Source: Symbiodinium natans (Eukaryota; Sar; Dinophyceae; Suessiales; Symbiodiniaceae). From it: a stretch of 60,742 nucleotides of DNA. The stretch is taken from NCBI GenBank assembly GCA_905221605.1, contig CAJNDS010000269.1, positions 972,462 to 1,033,203 on the forward strand, in the 5' to 3' direction. The notes under the pieces were generated by a model that saw only the letters and a program-made list of their open reading frames with translations, ran no database searches and had not been told where the DNA came from. Below, piece by piece: positions 21,905-31,249 of this stretch; position 1 is the stretch's first letter; each line of letters starts with the position of its first letter. Made by a program: the position numbers and the translations under genes.

Positions 21905-24900
21905 ATGGTTGAGCAGCTAAGCAGGCCAAACACCCTTTTGCAGGAAGGCCTGCGAGGTAGTAGTGTCTCAAAGCATCACGGCAAATTCAGTGTTGCAGCA
22001 TAGTTACCGAGCATGTATGTGAGGGCCTAGCGATCGCTGCCGGTCGAGGGCCCCACAGGGATGTCAAGCTCAAGCAACGCCACTGCAGATGCTTTCGGTA
22101 CCTACTACCAGTGCCGATTCGTGGTCGCTGCGTGGTACCCTTTTGCTCTTTCCGGGTTCCGGGTTTCTGTCTTGAAAAAAAGTCGCCAAACCCCAAAGAG
22201 GGTTCACTTAGAATTACGTAGTTGCTTGGCAGCTCCAAGGATTGGAGGAGGTCACAAGCAAGTGCCTGGAGCAGAGCTACCCCAGACTGACATCCGCGCA
22301 GGCAGCTCTGGGATCGAAGAAGCGCCTGGTGCAGCAAGTGTCACCGATCTCACGCGACGGCCGGAAGGCTGGGGAGAAGAAGTTCGGTCATTCCTTCTCG
22401 GACGTGCAAAGGGATGCGGTGAAGCACTGGCAGAGTGAAGTTTCGGACAACACAACGGGCCTGTCCGCGAAAGTCAAGGACCGAATGGTCAAGCGGCTTA
22501 CCCAGGTCCGACGCGCCATCACGCCCTTGCCGGCCATGCAGGGCGATGGCAACAACAGCAAGCAAGACTTCAATCGCCAGGAGCGAATGGTTCGGGTTCT
22601 CAAAGACTCACGCTTCTTCATGGGCCTGGACGCCGTGATTCTGGAGAGCCTGCCGAACTACTCCGAGTTCCTCACCCTGGACTCGGGGACCGTGCTCTTT
22701 CGGCAGGGGGACGCCGCCAAGGGCTGCTACGTCATCGTCACTGGGAAGGTGGGCTTCTACGTCGGGGGCAACCTGAAAAGCCCGCGCCAGCCGGTGACGC
22801 CGGCGAAGGAGATACCCTTGACCGCAGAGTCCCAGAGGCGAGTCCTGACCTTCGAGGGCTTCAGCACCTGTAGCAAGATGTCCGACCTTGGTACATGCGT
22901 GACGTGGCAGCTGAGTAATTACCCCTTTGTCCCTGCTTTTGTTCTGGGCGCCCTTATTTAAAAAACCAAGTAGCGAACTGTAACACGGGTACCGCTCCTA
23001 AGCCCTAGGTGAAAAAGAGTGGTGCCGGAGAAGTCTTTGGAGAGCTGGCCCTGATGGATGACTCCCAGCCCCGACGGGCGGCGGCGCGGTGCCTGGATGA
23101 GTGCGAGGTCTTGTTCGTGTCCGCCGCGGGCTTCGAGGAAGTGAAGCAGTACGTGACTAGGACCCAGGGAGGCCCTCATTCCCTTTTTTTTGGTTTGGGT
23201 GGGGGGGTTCGGGGGGGGGGGGAGGGGGCTAGGTTCCCTGACAAACCCTTTAGACCCAAAAGAGCACCCTTTTTGCCCTCTTCATTCCGCGGCTACTGTT
23301 TGCGCCCAGGTGAAGGACCTCGAGAAGCAGAAGAGGGAGTTCCTCGAACTTCTCATCTTCGGAAGGTTGCTTGGTAGCCCAGTGGTACCCTTTTCACTTT
23401 TTGTTGGTTCAGGGTTCCCCTACAGAGCAACTAGCCGAAAAAAGGGTACCCTCATGGAGTCCTGGAGTAACCCTAAACCCTAAACCCTAAACCCTAAACC
23501 CTAAACCCTTTTTTTAAAGCATGGTTACTGGGCTACCAAGGTTGGATCCCAAGGACATCGTCGGCGCCTACGGTCATCCCGCAAGTTGCTTCCACCAGCA
23601 GAAGCACACGAAACTAGGTTGGTTTTGCGGGACATTTTTTAATTGCCTTATAACCCTAAACCCTAAACCCTAAACCCTAAACCGTATAATTTTTTCAGAG
23701 GGTTTTGAAAGGCCAACCCAGGAAAGGGAGGGCCCTGCTGAAACAGGGCACCAACGAGCACAAGGTGATCTTCATCGTTGTGAGCGGTGAGCTGGACACT
23801 GGGTGGGGTCTTGGGATGTCTTTTGTTTCTTTTTACCCTTATAATGGGTTTAAGAGGATCATGTTGAGGAACCCTAAGCCCTAAACCCTAAAACCTAAAC
23901 CCTAAGCCCTAAACCCTAAACCCTAAACCCTAATCTTTTCAGAGGGTTCAAGGGTCCAACCTAGGAGATGACCCGGCACGCCGGGAAGCCCGGGAGTTCG
24001 TTGCGCGAGGTCCTCGCCATCCTCGGCGCCTGGGGTTTAGGGTTTAGGGTTTAGGGTTTAGGGTTTAGGGTTTAGGGTTTAGGGTTTAGGGTCTAGGGTT
24101 TAGGGTTTAGGGTTTAGGGTTTAAGGTTTAGGGTTAAGGCAGAAAAGAACCCTCAAAGGGCTTTGTGTGTGTAGGGTTTTAGGGTTTTAGGGGTTTTAGG
24201 GTTTTAGGGGTTTTAGGGTTTTAGGGTTTTAGGGTTTTAGGGGTTTTAGGGGTTTTAGGGGTTTTAGGGTTTTAGGGCTTTAGGGTTTTAGGGTTTTAGG
24301 GGTTTTAGTGGTTTTAGGGGCTTTAGGGGCTTTAGGGGCTCTAGGGGCTTTAGGGGTTTTAGGGGTTTTAGGGGTTTTAGGGTTTTGGGGTTTAGGGTTT
24401 TGGGGTTTTGGGGTTTAGGGGGTTTCGGGTTTTGGGGTTTAGGGTTTACGGTATAGGGTCTAGTAGTGTTTAGGGTAGGCTTACCCGAATGGGGATTGAT
24501 TGTAGTATAGGGTAACATGACCTCAATTTTCGGGTACAGGTCACCTGAATAGGGTAGAGCATAGGGTAATATGAACCCCCCAATTTTAGAGTTCACAAAC
24601 CCTAGCCCTAAACCCTTAACCCCAGGCCCTAAGCCCTCAGCCCTAAACCCTAAACCCTAAACCCTAAACCCTAAGCCCTAAACCCTAAACCCTAAACCCT
24701 AAACCCAAGGAACTGGGGACATGTGTGGCAGCCTCGGCTTCGCCCTAAAGCAGCCCTACTCCGTTCGCGTCCACTCCGAGGCCTGTGCCTCGGACGCTCT
24801 TGAGAAGCAGAGTTTTAGGGTTTTAGGGTTTTAGGGTTTTAGGGTTTTAGGGTTTTAGGGTTTTAGGGTTTTAGGGTTTTAGGGTTTTAGGGTTTTAGGG

Positions 24901-26467
24901 TTTTAGGGTTTTAGGGTTTTATGGTTTTAGGGTTTAGGGCTTAGGGTTGTGAGTTGAGGGTCAGGGTTTTAGGGTTTTCGGGTTTAGGGTTTGGGGTTTA
25001 GGGTTTAGGGTTTATTTAGGGTTTAGAGTTTAGGGTATTCGTGATTTTTACATGGTTGGAGTCGGCGCTGGGAAAACTGATTTCGGGACCTTTGTGTTTT
25101 CAGCAGCTCTGAGCCTTGAAAATAAGCGCAGCTAAGGTGAGATCCTCGCATCTCGGCACGAGGACCTCGATCGGCTCCCCGAGTCGATACTGCAGCGGAT
25201 CATGGCCCGGCTCTCGGCCGAAACTGCGGAGCGCCTGCGCTACGGATATGTCAGCAGCTCGGCAGACGCCCGCAGTAGGATTCCTTTTTGATAGATACCC
25301 CTAAAGCCCTACACCCTTAAGCCCTACTAAACCCTAAACCCTAAACCCTAAACCCTAAACCTCAACCCTCAAACCCCCCATAGGGCGGGCTCCTTTTTTT
25401 GGCACGGGATTCGTACCCCTAAGGATGCACGCGATGTACCCCTAAGAGGTTCTCTTGGTCTACTCCAAATATGGCCCTCACATTCCCCTTGGAGGATCCT
25501 TAAAAAGGGTCCCCAGACTCAAGGGTGCAACCTTAGGGGTCGAGGGTTTAGGGTTTAGGGTTTAGGGTTTAGGGTTTAGGGTTTAGGGTCCCATGGCATG
25601 CTTCCCCCGCGATTGTTCCCCATGTCATATTGCCAGGGCTTGGTATAAGAGGAGCTGACTTGCGGGGACCATCCTCGGCGCCCTAAACCCTAAACCCGAA
25701 ACCCTAAACCCTAACCCTAAACCCTAAACCCTAAACCCTAAACCCTAAACCCTAAACCCTAAACCCTAAACCCTAAACCCTAAACCCTAAACCCTAAACC
25801 CTAAACCCTAAACCCTAAACCCTAAACCCTAAAACCCAACCAAAAGGCAAGCCCATGGGCTGGCAGAATGTGCCCAAGCTCCAGAAGCTTGGCAGCCCAG
25901 TGGTGTGGTGCCCTTTTGCCCCTTTTTGTTTGGGGTTTAGGGTTTAGGGTTTAGGGTTTAGGGTTTAGGGTTTAGGGTTTAGGGTTCAGGCTTTAGGGCT
26001 TTAGGGCTTTGGGGCTTTGGGGCTTTGGGGCTTTGGGGCTTTAGGGTGTAGGGTTTAGGGTTTAGGGTTTAGGATTAGGGTTTGGGGATTAGGGGATCAG
26101 GGTTCCCTTATCTATTAACCAACCCCAAACAAGAGAACCCTTTCTCTTCATGAGACGGTTGCTGGGCTGCCAAAAGGAAGCGAACCCGGCAAGACTCTGA
26201 GCTCCTCCTGCTGAACTCGCGCGACCCTTACTTGGCCAATAGATCAACTTGTTTTTCGATTTTTTTGGGTTTTAGGGATAGTAGCAAAAATGGAGTTTAA
26301 TTTTGTGGGTGTTTTTTCTGTTTGAGGGTTTAGGGTTAGTAGGAAAATAGAGTTAAATGGGGTTAATTTTAAACTTCCTTTATTCCTTTGTCAGTGGCAA
26401 GGATCTGCAGACGCACTTGCTGGCGCGACTCTGGCAAAGTGGGGGTCAGGGAAAGCAGATGGCCTGA
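21905..26467 (+). CDS. Protein with two cyclic-nucleotide-binding domains, about 13 exons
   Basis: Proposed exons: 21905-21956 (ATG; MVEQLSRPNTLLQEG), 22059-22130, 22240-22890, 23009-23162, 23310-23365, 23541-23617, 23727-23801, 23965-24033, 24714-24812, 25135-25285, 25840-25888, 26174-26250, 26395-26467. The large exon holds a charged N-terminus, then helix RMVRVLKDSRFF and CNB strands TVLFRQGDAAKGCYVIVTGK. Exon 23009 carries the phosphate-binding cassette FGELALMDDSQPRRAAARC, with the Glu and Arg expected of cAMP/cGMP binders. The second domain spans GRALLKQGTNEHKVIFIVVS and GDMCGSLGFALKQPYSVRVH, whose cassette lacks the usual GE, so ligand binding there is doubtful. This fits a PKA-regulatory-subunit-like or other multi-CNB protein; no kinase domain was seen. 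The start, the ends of some exons and the last exon are provisional. Confidence 0.75.
22131..22239. mobile_element. Diverged introner, family A, in the CNB gene
   Basis: CGTGGTACCCTTTTGCTCTTTC...GCCAAACCCCAAAGAGGGTTCAC...GCTTGGCAGCTCCAAG. The family A interior is recognisable and it separates in-frame coding segments. Confidence 0.55.
22891..23008. mobile_element. Diverged introner, family A, splitting CNB domain 1
   Basis: GTGGCAGCTGAGTAATTACC...TTGTTCTGGGCGCCC...AACACGGGTACCGCTCCTAAG. It lies between the first CNB strands and the phosphate-binding cassette exon. Confidence 0.5.
23163..23309. mobile_element. Introner, family A/D, in the CNB gene
   Basis: Starts AGGACCCAGGGAGGCCCTCA, has CATTCCCTTTTTTTTGG, a G run, 'TAGGTTCCCTGACAAACCC' and 'AAAGAGCACCC', and ends GCGCCCAG. 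CCCAGG is repeated at both junctions. The flanking exons continue as VKQYVT.../VKDLEKQKREFLELL. Confidence 0.65.
23366..23540. mobile_element. Introner, family A, with a CCCTAAA tract inside, in the CNB gene
   Basis: GT(23366)TGCTTGGTAGCCCAGTGG...GGTTACTGGGCTACCAAG(23540). Exons join in phase as LLIFGR|LDPKDIVGAY. AAGGTTG flanks both sides. Five CCCTAAA units (23469-23507) sit within the element. Confidence 0.8.
23618..23726. mobile_element. Introner, family C, with tract inside, in the CNB gene
   Basis: CTAGGTTGGTTTTGCGGG...TTTTCAGAGGGTTTTGAAAGGCCAACCCAG. Contains four CCCTAAA units. The flanks read HQQKHTKL and RALLKQGTNEHK. Confidence 0.75.
23802..23964. mobile_element. Introner, family C, with tract inside, in the CNB gene
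   Basis: GGGTGGGGTCTTGGGATG...TTTAAGAGGATCATGTTGAGG, a CCCTAAA run, then TTTTCAGAGGGTTCAAGGG-TCCAACCTAG. It lies within the second CNB domain. Confidence 0.75.
24030..24713. repeat. 680-bp intron made of telomere-type repeats, both orientations
   Basis: TTTAGGG (24032-24128), then TTTTAGGG/TTTTAGGGG variants (24172-24430), a 170-bp linker, then CCCTAAA in the other orientation (24600-24705). The flanking exons both encode the second CNB domain (LREVLAILG and GDMCGSLGF), so this array is an intron. Confidence 0.85.
24813..25134 (+). repeat. (TTTTAGGG)n octamer intron in the CNB gene
   Basis: About 14 copies of the 8-mer TTTTAGGG (24813-24925), then TTTAGGG variants to 25035. The next exon reads EILASRHEDLDRLPESILQR. 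Confidence 0.85.
25683..25832 (-). repeat. (CCCTAAA)n tract in the CNB gene region
   Basis: About 20 units with one CCCGAAA and one 6-mer CCCTAA. Confidence 0.9.
25889..26173. mobile_element. Introner, family A, enlarged by TTTAGGG, in the CNB gene
   Basis: TTGGCAGCCCAGTGGTGTGG...GGTTGCTGGGCTGCCAA, a near-perfect inverted terminus. Most of the 285-bp interior (25930-26095) is TTTAGGG and TTTGGGGC variants. The flanks read MGWQNVPKLQK and KRKRTRQDSELLLLNSRD. Confidence 0.8.
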
Positions 26468-26865
26468 GATGTCCGCAGGTCCTTGGCAGTCCCCTTCTGC
26501 CCTGTAAGCTTGCCTGTCAGCGGCCATGTGGATGCCATGTGGTAGTATCGTAGCATTTTTTCCCAGGGCGTTGCTTTTATGGTTCTGGCGATAAGTGCAG
26601 CAAGAAGAAGCGCCACATTTCTTAGTGTCGCAAACGAACTTTTTTTGGATGCAAGCTGCCAAGCAGCATCGCAACCATGGTTGAGCCGAGCCGGTTTCTG
26701 GGCTCCAGTATTTGAATCGTCGATGCCGATGGCCCTCACTTCTGGAAGGAAGTCGAAGACCCCTAGGGTAATTCTGCCGCTGCATGTGCGTGGAAATACC
26801 TGGAAGCATGGATTGCCTGGGGGCGCTGTGCAAAGCTGTGTCATCTTGAAGAAGTTTTGTGTCTC

Positions 26866-26915
26866 CTAAACCCTAAACCCTAAACCCTAAACCCTAAACC
26901 CTAAACCCTAAACCC
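26866..26915 (-). repeat. (CCCTAAA)n tract
   Basis: Seven units just before the exon at 26938. The 400 bp upstream (26468-26865) are open on both strands without a convincing gene and may be 3' UTR. Confidence 0.85.
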
Positions 26916-26937
26916 GAGTCTTGACACATTGATACAG

Positions 26938-27043
26938 TGGCATGCTTGCCAGGGAAGCAGCGACCCGCCCAGAAGTCCAGCGACTAGTTCGCCATGCAGC
27001 AAGCAAGCTGCCCCTGCCTTGGGCTTCCTCTTTCTCGGGTTGA
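26938..27043 (+). CDS. Terminal exon, gene unassigned
   Basis: After ttgatacag the frame reads MLAREAATRPEVQRLVRHAA-SKLPLPWASSF and stops at TGA 27041. It could be the true end of the CNB gene or a separate gene. The same island is open in another frame. Confidence 0.4.
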
Positions 27044-27163
27044 TTTTGCATGTTACCCAGGGAAATCCATGCTTATCCGACCCCCCCCCCCAATGCCCTG
27101 CAGTCTTGTTTAGGGTTCAGGGTTTAGGGCTTAGGGCTTAGGGTTCTGCATCTTTCGCTGCAG

Positions 27164-28022
27164 AGGCCTTTTCTGGGCATTGGCTTCGGGGACCGTGAAG
27201 GACGATGCCACCTTGTCGCCTCTTCCGGGCAAACTATACGACCTACTCGATTTAATTTGTTGTTCATATATAAAATAAATAAATGTATATATATATATGT
27301 ACATATTTATATTACCATTTCTATTTATATCTATTTTTATATACAGGTATATACGCCCAATATAATACCCGAGTAGTAGTTGCAAGGCTACACGTGGAAA
27401 CACGCCTGGCATTGCGGCACTTCGTTGAGATGACACGTAACTTACGTTTGGCGATGGAAGTGCCGTCTTCTTTCGTGCCGCTTTCAGAGGAGAGCCCCAA
27501 ACCCTAAACCCCAAACCCTAAACCCTAAACCCCAAACCCTAAACCCTAGACCCTGTTGCAAGGAGAGAACCTGGCTCCGGCAGAGGTGGTGGATTCGCCT
27601 TTGAGTGAGGCCCCGGAACTCTCCTGCAAGAGCCTGCCGGTCCTGAGGTTTAGGGTTTAGGGTTTGGGGTTTAGGGTTTAGGGTTTAGGGTTTAGGGTTT
27701 AGGGTTTAGGGTGCGTTCTGAAGGCTCTTGCCATCCTGAACGAAGTCCTCATGGCACCTTGGATGCAAAAGAGATCGGCTGTAGTGTGAGCTTTCTCGGA
27801 ACCATGGCTACCATTTGCTTAAGAACCCCAAAAGAATATCAGTAATGAGAATCCCGATATTACCCTTTATAAGGAGTAATAGTTTTTTTTTCGGGGGTTC
27901 TTCAGCAACTAGTAGGTGAACCTGAGGTGGAGATGCAGGACTTGCTCTCTGATCTGCACAGATCCACCTACCGAGCCTTCATTCGCGTCGTTGCGGCGCC
28001 CGCAGCTTACTGGAAGGGCTGA
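27164..28022 (+). CDS. Hypothetical protein, five exons
   Basis: Exon from 27164 (after cgctgcag): GLFWALASGTVKDDATLSPL... Exon about 27353-27497, past an AT-rich intron: RVVVARLHVETRLALRHFVE... Exon 27553-27647: LLQGENLAPAEVVDSPLSEA..., ending GAG|GTTTAG. Exon 27710-27816 continues in phase (VRSEGSCHPERSPHGTLD...). Intron 27817-27915 is a family B element with a GC donor. The last exon 27916-28022, also in phase, reads EPEVEMQDLLSDLHRSTYRA..., TGA 28020. The exon at 27710 has a rival frame (CVLKALAILNEVLMAPW, TGA 27787). Family unknown. Confidence 0.55.
27649..27709 (+). repeat. (TTTAGGG)n intron body
   Basis: Intron 27648-27709 is nothing but TTTAGGG units between a GAG|GTTTAG donor and a TTTAG|GG acceptor. 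The flanking exons agree in phase. Confidence 0.75.
27817..27915. mobile_element. Introner, family B, acting as intron
   Basis: GCTTAAGAACCCCAAAAG...TTTCGGGGGTTCTTCAGCAA-CTAGTAG, 99 nt. GC donor, AG acceptor, exons in phase. The core TATTACCCTTTATAAGGAGTA is shared with 31290. Confidence 0.7.
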
Positions 28023-28092
28023 CCGCGCAGCAATGGATCCAGGAGAGAGGGTTTGGGGTTCATAGGGTTTAGGGTTTAGGGTTTAGGGTTGT

Positions 28093-28461
28093 GACCTGCG
28101 AAGGTATGCTCGGTGGAAGAAGACATGCAAGGAGGCAAGACGGCAGAAAGCGGCCGAGGTGAAGGCCTGACACTTCTTGTCCCGCACGTTGCCCCCGTCA
28201 CTGAAAAACCGCCACCTTGCTCCGCAGGCTGCGACAGACAAGCAAAACGCGGCCGCCCGGAAGGCATCGGACATCCGCTCCAAAGTCACCGCACGACTTC
28301 CTAGCAACCTGACCCTAAACCCTAAACCCCAAACCTAAACCCTAAACCGCCAGATGAGAAGTCTTCGGAGTGTTGTGGGCTTGGAGGATGATGCCCTGCG
28401 CCAAGAGCTGCAAGTTCATGCACTGTCGACCGTCAAAGCTCTGTGCCACGACGTGCCTTGA
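28093..28461 (+). CDS. Hypothetical protein, three exons including an ordinary GT-AG intron
   Basis: Exon about 28093-28158: LRRYARWKKTCKEARRQKAA-E|GTGAAGG. Intron 28159-28227, 69 nt, ends ttgctccgcag and holds no repeat. Exon 28228-28312: AATDKQNAAARKASDIRSKV..., in phase. The last exon 28354-28461 (after accgccag) reads MRSLRSVVGLEDDALRQELQ..., TGA 28459. Basic, helical, Ala/Lys-rich, possibly nucleic-acid binding, but no domain recognised. Confidence 0.65.
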
Positions 28462-28469
28462 ACTCTAAA

Positions 28470-28632
28470 CCCTAAAACCCTAAAATACTAGAAGCCCCAA
28501 AACCCTAAAACCCTAAAACACTAGAAGCCCTAAAACCCTAAAACCCTAAAACCCCAAAAACCCTAAAAACCCTAACACCCTAAAACCTAAAACCCTAAAA
28601 TCCTAAAACCCTCAACCCAAAACCCTAAACCC
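28470..28632 (-). repeat. CCCTAAAA/AACACTAGAAGCC variants
   Basis: 8-mer CCCTAAAA units with CTAGAAGCCC blocks duplicated at about 28485 and 28522. Confidence 0.75.
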
Positions 28633-28647
28633 TTCCTTTTTGGTGCT

Positions 28648-28725
28648 GAGGAGGAGGAGCCTCCTGCCGAGGATGCGGCCGCCTCATCAAGTCACCGCCT
28701 CGGGGCCTCCAGACATGCCGTATGA
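28648..28725 (+). CDS. Terminal exon, Glu/Ala-rich
   Basis: After tggtgctgag the frame reads EEEPPAEDAAASSSHRLGAS-RHAV and stops at TGA 28723. A low-complexity acidic C-terminus of an unassigned gene. Confidence 0.45.
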   Translation, partial: EEEEPPAEDAAASSSHRLGASRHAV

Positions 28726-28990
28726 GTTGCTGTAAAGTGCAAGAGATGCTCAGGAGGTCCATACATACCGTCAGCGTTTAGGGTTTAGGGTGTAGGGTTT
28801 GGGGTTTAGGGTTTAGTGTTTAGTGTTTAGTGTTTGGCGTTTAGGGTTTAGGGTTTAGGGCATACGGTTTATGGTTTAGGTGGGGGTTCCAATATCACCT
28901 TCGTTTCACTGTGCTCCCTCGTAAATCCCTGTGCGTGCCGGCCCGCTCAGGCCCCAAGACGGCTCCTGCCCAGAGGACCGCGGGGTTCCA

Positions 28991-29100
28991 CTAGGACCCA
29001 GAGTAGGCCCTTATTCCCTTTTTGTAGGGTTTAGGTTCCCTTATACCCCCCTCTAAACCAAACAGAACACCCGTGTTATTCCTAGGTTACTCCTGGGTCT
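28991..29100. mobile_element. Introner, family A/D
   Basis: CTAGGACCCAGAGTAGGCCC...TTCCTAGGTTACTCCTGGGTCT. AGGACCCAG/CTGGGTCT inverted ends. Preceded by a coding-like island (28925-28990) open in two frames. Confidence 0.65.
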
Positions 29101-29128
29101 CGTCCATGCTCTGGCATGTTTCTTAGGT

Positions 29129-29243
29129 CTTGGTGGCCCAATAGTGCCCTTTTCCCCCTTTTTTTGTTGGTTCAAGGTTCCCTCAGAAAGCAACCAACCC
29201 CAAAAAGGGTGCTCTTAGTTTAGTATGGTGACAGGGCTACCAA
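29129..29243. mobile_element. Introner, family A
   Basis: CTTGGTGGCCCAATAGTGCCC...GGTGACAGGGCTACCAAG with TTTTTGTTGGTTCAAGGTTC and CAACCCCAAAAAGGGTGCTC. It lies upstream of the methyltransferase start. Confidence 0.7.
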
Positions 29244-29452
29244 GAGGTGCAGGATGCCAAAAAACTTGACCTGGGGGGGTTTAAGCTAAAGCTTTCTTTC
29301 TGGGAAATGTTGAAGGTTCCTATTTATTGGCTTTATAAGGGAAGTATGGGGCTCTTTTGGAAAAGAGTTCTTTCGATCAACTGCCACATAACCCTGCATC
29401 TCACCAGCTTGCTTCAAGATCTTCCAGCCAGCGGGCGTCGTTTGCTTTCACC

Positions 29453-30733
29453 ATGTGGGCTGCTGGCCTGTCATGCCATGTCTTGTCCGCGAGCATCAGT
29501 CGCCGCTGCCGACCGGCTGGGATTCTGAGCGTATCCCGGGCGGTGCACCAGGCAGCAACGGCTGGGTATGATGGCGATGCCGAGAGTGGCGGAAAGAGCA
29601 AGGCAGATCTCTACGACCAGCGCCGGCCTGGATACTAGGTAGGCCCTTGGGTTTTTTTGTTTGACATTTTCCCTTTATTTGGGGATACGAGGTAGGCCCT
29701 TGGGATCTTTCACATTTTTTCCCCGTTATTTGGGTTTAAGAGGGTTCTATATGTTCGGGCCATCCTAGGATATGATGCAGCTGTGGTCGAAGAGCTGGTG
29801 GAGCAGCTGCATTTGGCGCACACCCGCATGGGCACAGCTGGGCCTGCGGCTGTCATCGAGCTCGGAGCCGGCACCGGCAAGTTTTCCCAATCCCTCGCTC
29901 AGAGGATCTTGGCGGACGAACATGGCCGTGACCTTGTGTTCGTGGCCTCCGAACCCGTGGCAGGCATGCGAGACGTCCTGAAGGGGAAGCTACCAGAGTC
30001 CCCGCGAGTTGTGGTCGCGCCAGGCACGGCCGACGACCTGCGCGACGCACAGGAGGCCGCTGCAAGTGCAAGGGTGGGCGGTCCTCCTCCTGTCTGTGGT
30101 ATCGTCTCGGCCCAGGCCTTTCACTGGTTTGCGAACGATGCAACCCTGAAAGAGCTGTCGAGAGTTGTGGCTCCTGGGGGAATCCTTGGCATGGTCTGGA
30201 ACAACCGCGACACCCGCTTGGAGTGGATTCGAGAGCTTGAGGAGCTAGTGTCGCCCCTGTACCCGCCAGAAGTACCGAGGCAGCAGCATGGGGATTTCAT
30301 GCAGCCCTTTCTTGGTGAGGCACCCGGCGCCAAAGACTTTGCGCCCATGGGGGTGTTTTGCTCCTCCACTGAGCAGCGGGGCGGCATAGAAATGGTGGTC
30401 GGCCGTGTACTCAGTCTGTCGGTTGTCGCTAACCGCCCGACGACCGAGCAGAATGAGATTGCCGAGAGATGCCGCGCAATCGTGCGTGCGCACCTGGCGA
30501 ACGTAGATGACATCACCCTGCCATACGTGACACATGCCTTTTTCTTCGTGAAGCGGCCCGCCGCAGTCAGCGCGCAGCAGGCGCGTGCTGCATTCGCCGA
30601 GGAAGAGCAGTGGAAACTCTTGGGGAAAGACCCGGTGGCTGCACAGACAGAAGGGTGGCGGCCCATTCCTTATGCAAGCAACGCGCGGTCCCCCGAAGGC
30701 TTGATTTGGCAAGCTCTGGGACTGGGAAGCTGA
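29453..30733 (+). CDS. Class I SAM-dependent methyltransferase
   Basis: Two exons, 29453-29630 and 29769-30733, give 380 aa. The N-terminus (MWAAGLSCHVLSASISRRCR) is Arg/Ser-rich without acids, like a mitochondrial or plastid presequence. The core begins ADLYDQRRPGY|DAAVVEELV, typical of Methyltransf_11 proteins. SAM motif I is VIELGAGTGKFS; VFVASEP follows as motif II. Then come GIVSAQAFHWFANDATLKEL and VAPGGILGMVWNNRD. This layout fits the family often annotated as putative methyltransferase DDB_G0268948/TMT1-like; the substrate is unknown. The intron 29631-29768 is a family C introner with a GA donor and TAG|G acceptor, exactly in phase. Stop TGA 30731. Confidence 0.88.
29631..29768. mobile_element. 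Introner, family C, with a duplicated 5' half
   Basis: Starts GATACTAGGTAGGCCCTTGG. The same head recurs 59 bp later (GATACGAGGTAGGCCCTTGG), so the 5' half is in tandem. Ends TTCGGGCCATCCTAG. GA-AG intron of the methyltransferase gene. Confidence 0.8.
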
Positions 30734-31073
30734 CGCCCCACCTGAGGCTGTTTCTCCATGCCTTTGGTCAGCACCCTGCAGCGCACATCGAAAAGCGATG
30801 CTGACGAGGGGCATCAACGCGGCCTGGACAAACAAAGACTCCACGCATCATCAAGCCAGCGAAGATCCTCTCAAGTGATGCAAGCAAGCAGGCAAGCATT
30901 TGTTATCCTTAAACCCTAAGTCCTAAACCCTTTACTAAATCCCAAACCCTAAACCCTAAACCCTAAACCCCAAACCCTAAACCCTAAACCCTAAACCCTA
31001 AACCCTAAACCCTAAACCCTAAACCCTAAACCCTAAACCCTAAACCCTAAACCCTAAACCCTGAACCGCAAGC
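30734..31073. other. Methyltransferase 3' flank and CCCTAAA tract
   Basis: Unique sequence to about 30905, with GCAAGCAAGCAGGCAAGC near 30885, then some 20 CCCTAAA units (30940-31063). No polyadenylation signal was identified. Confidence 0.6.
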
Positions 31074-31170
31074 TGTTGTCAGCAGGGCCACCAGGGCCGT
31101 GACCGAACCTGCCAAGATTGATTCCGAGCTTTGCCCTCAGCAGCCCAAGGGTTACCAGCTCCCAGTAGTC
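31074..31170 (+). CDS. Probable exon
   Basis: Frame SRATRAVTEPAKIDSELCPQ then QPKGYQLPVV, between a CCCTAAA tract and TTTAGGG. It may join a small exon near 31352-31368 that lies between a family B and a family A element. Confidence 0.45.
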
Positions 31171-31249
31171 AGGGTTTAGGGTTTAGGGCTTTGGGTTTTG
31201 GGTTCAGGGTTCAGGGTTCAGGGTTTAGGGCTTAGGGTTTAGGGTTTAG

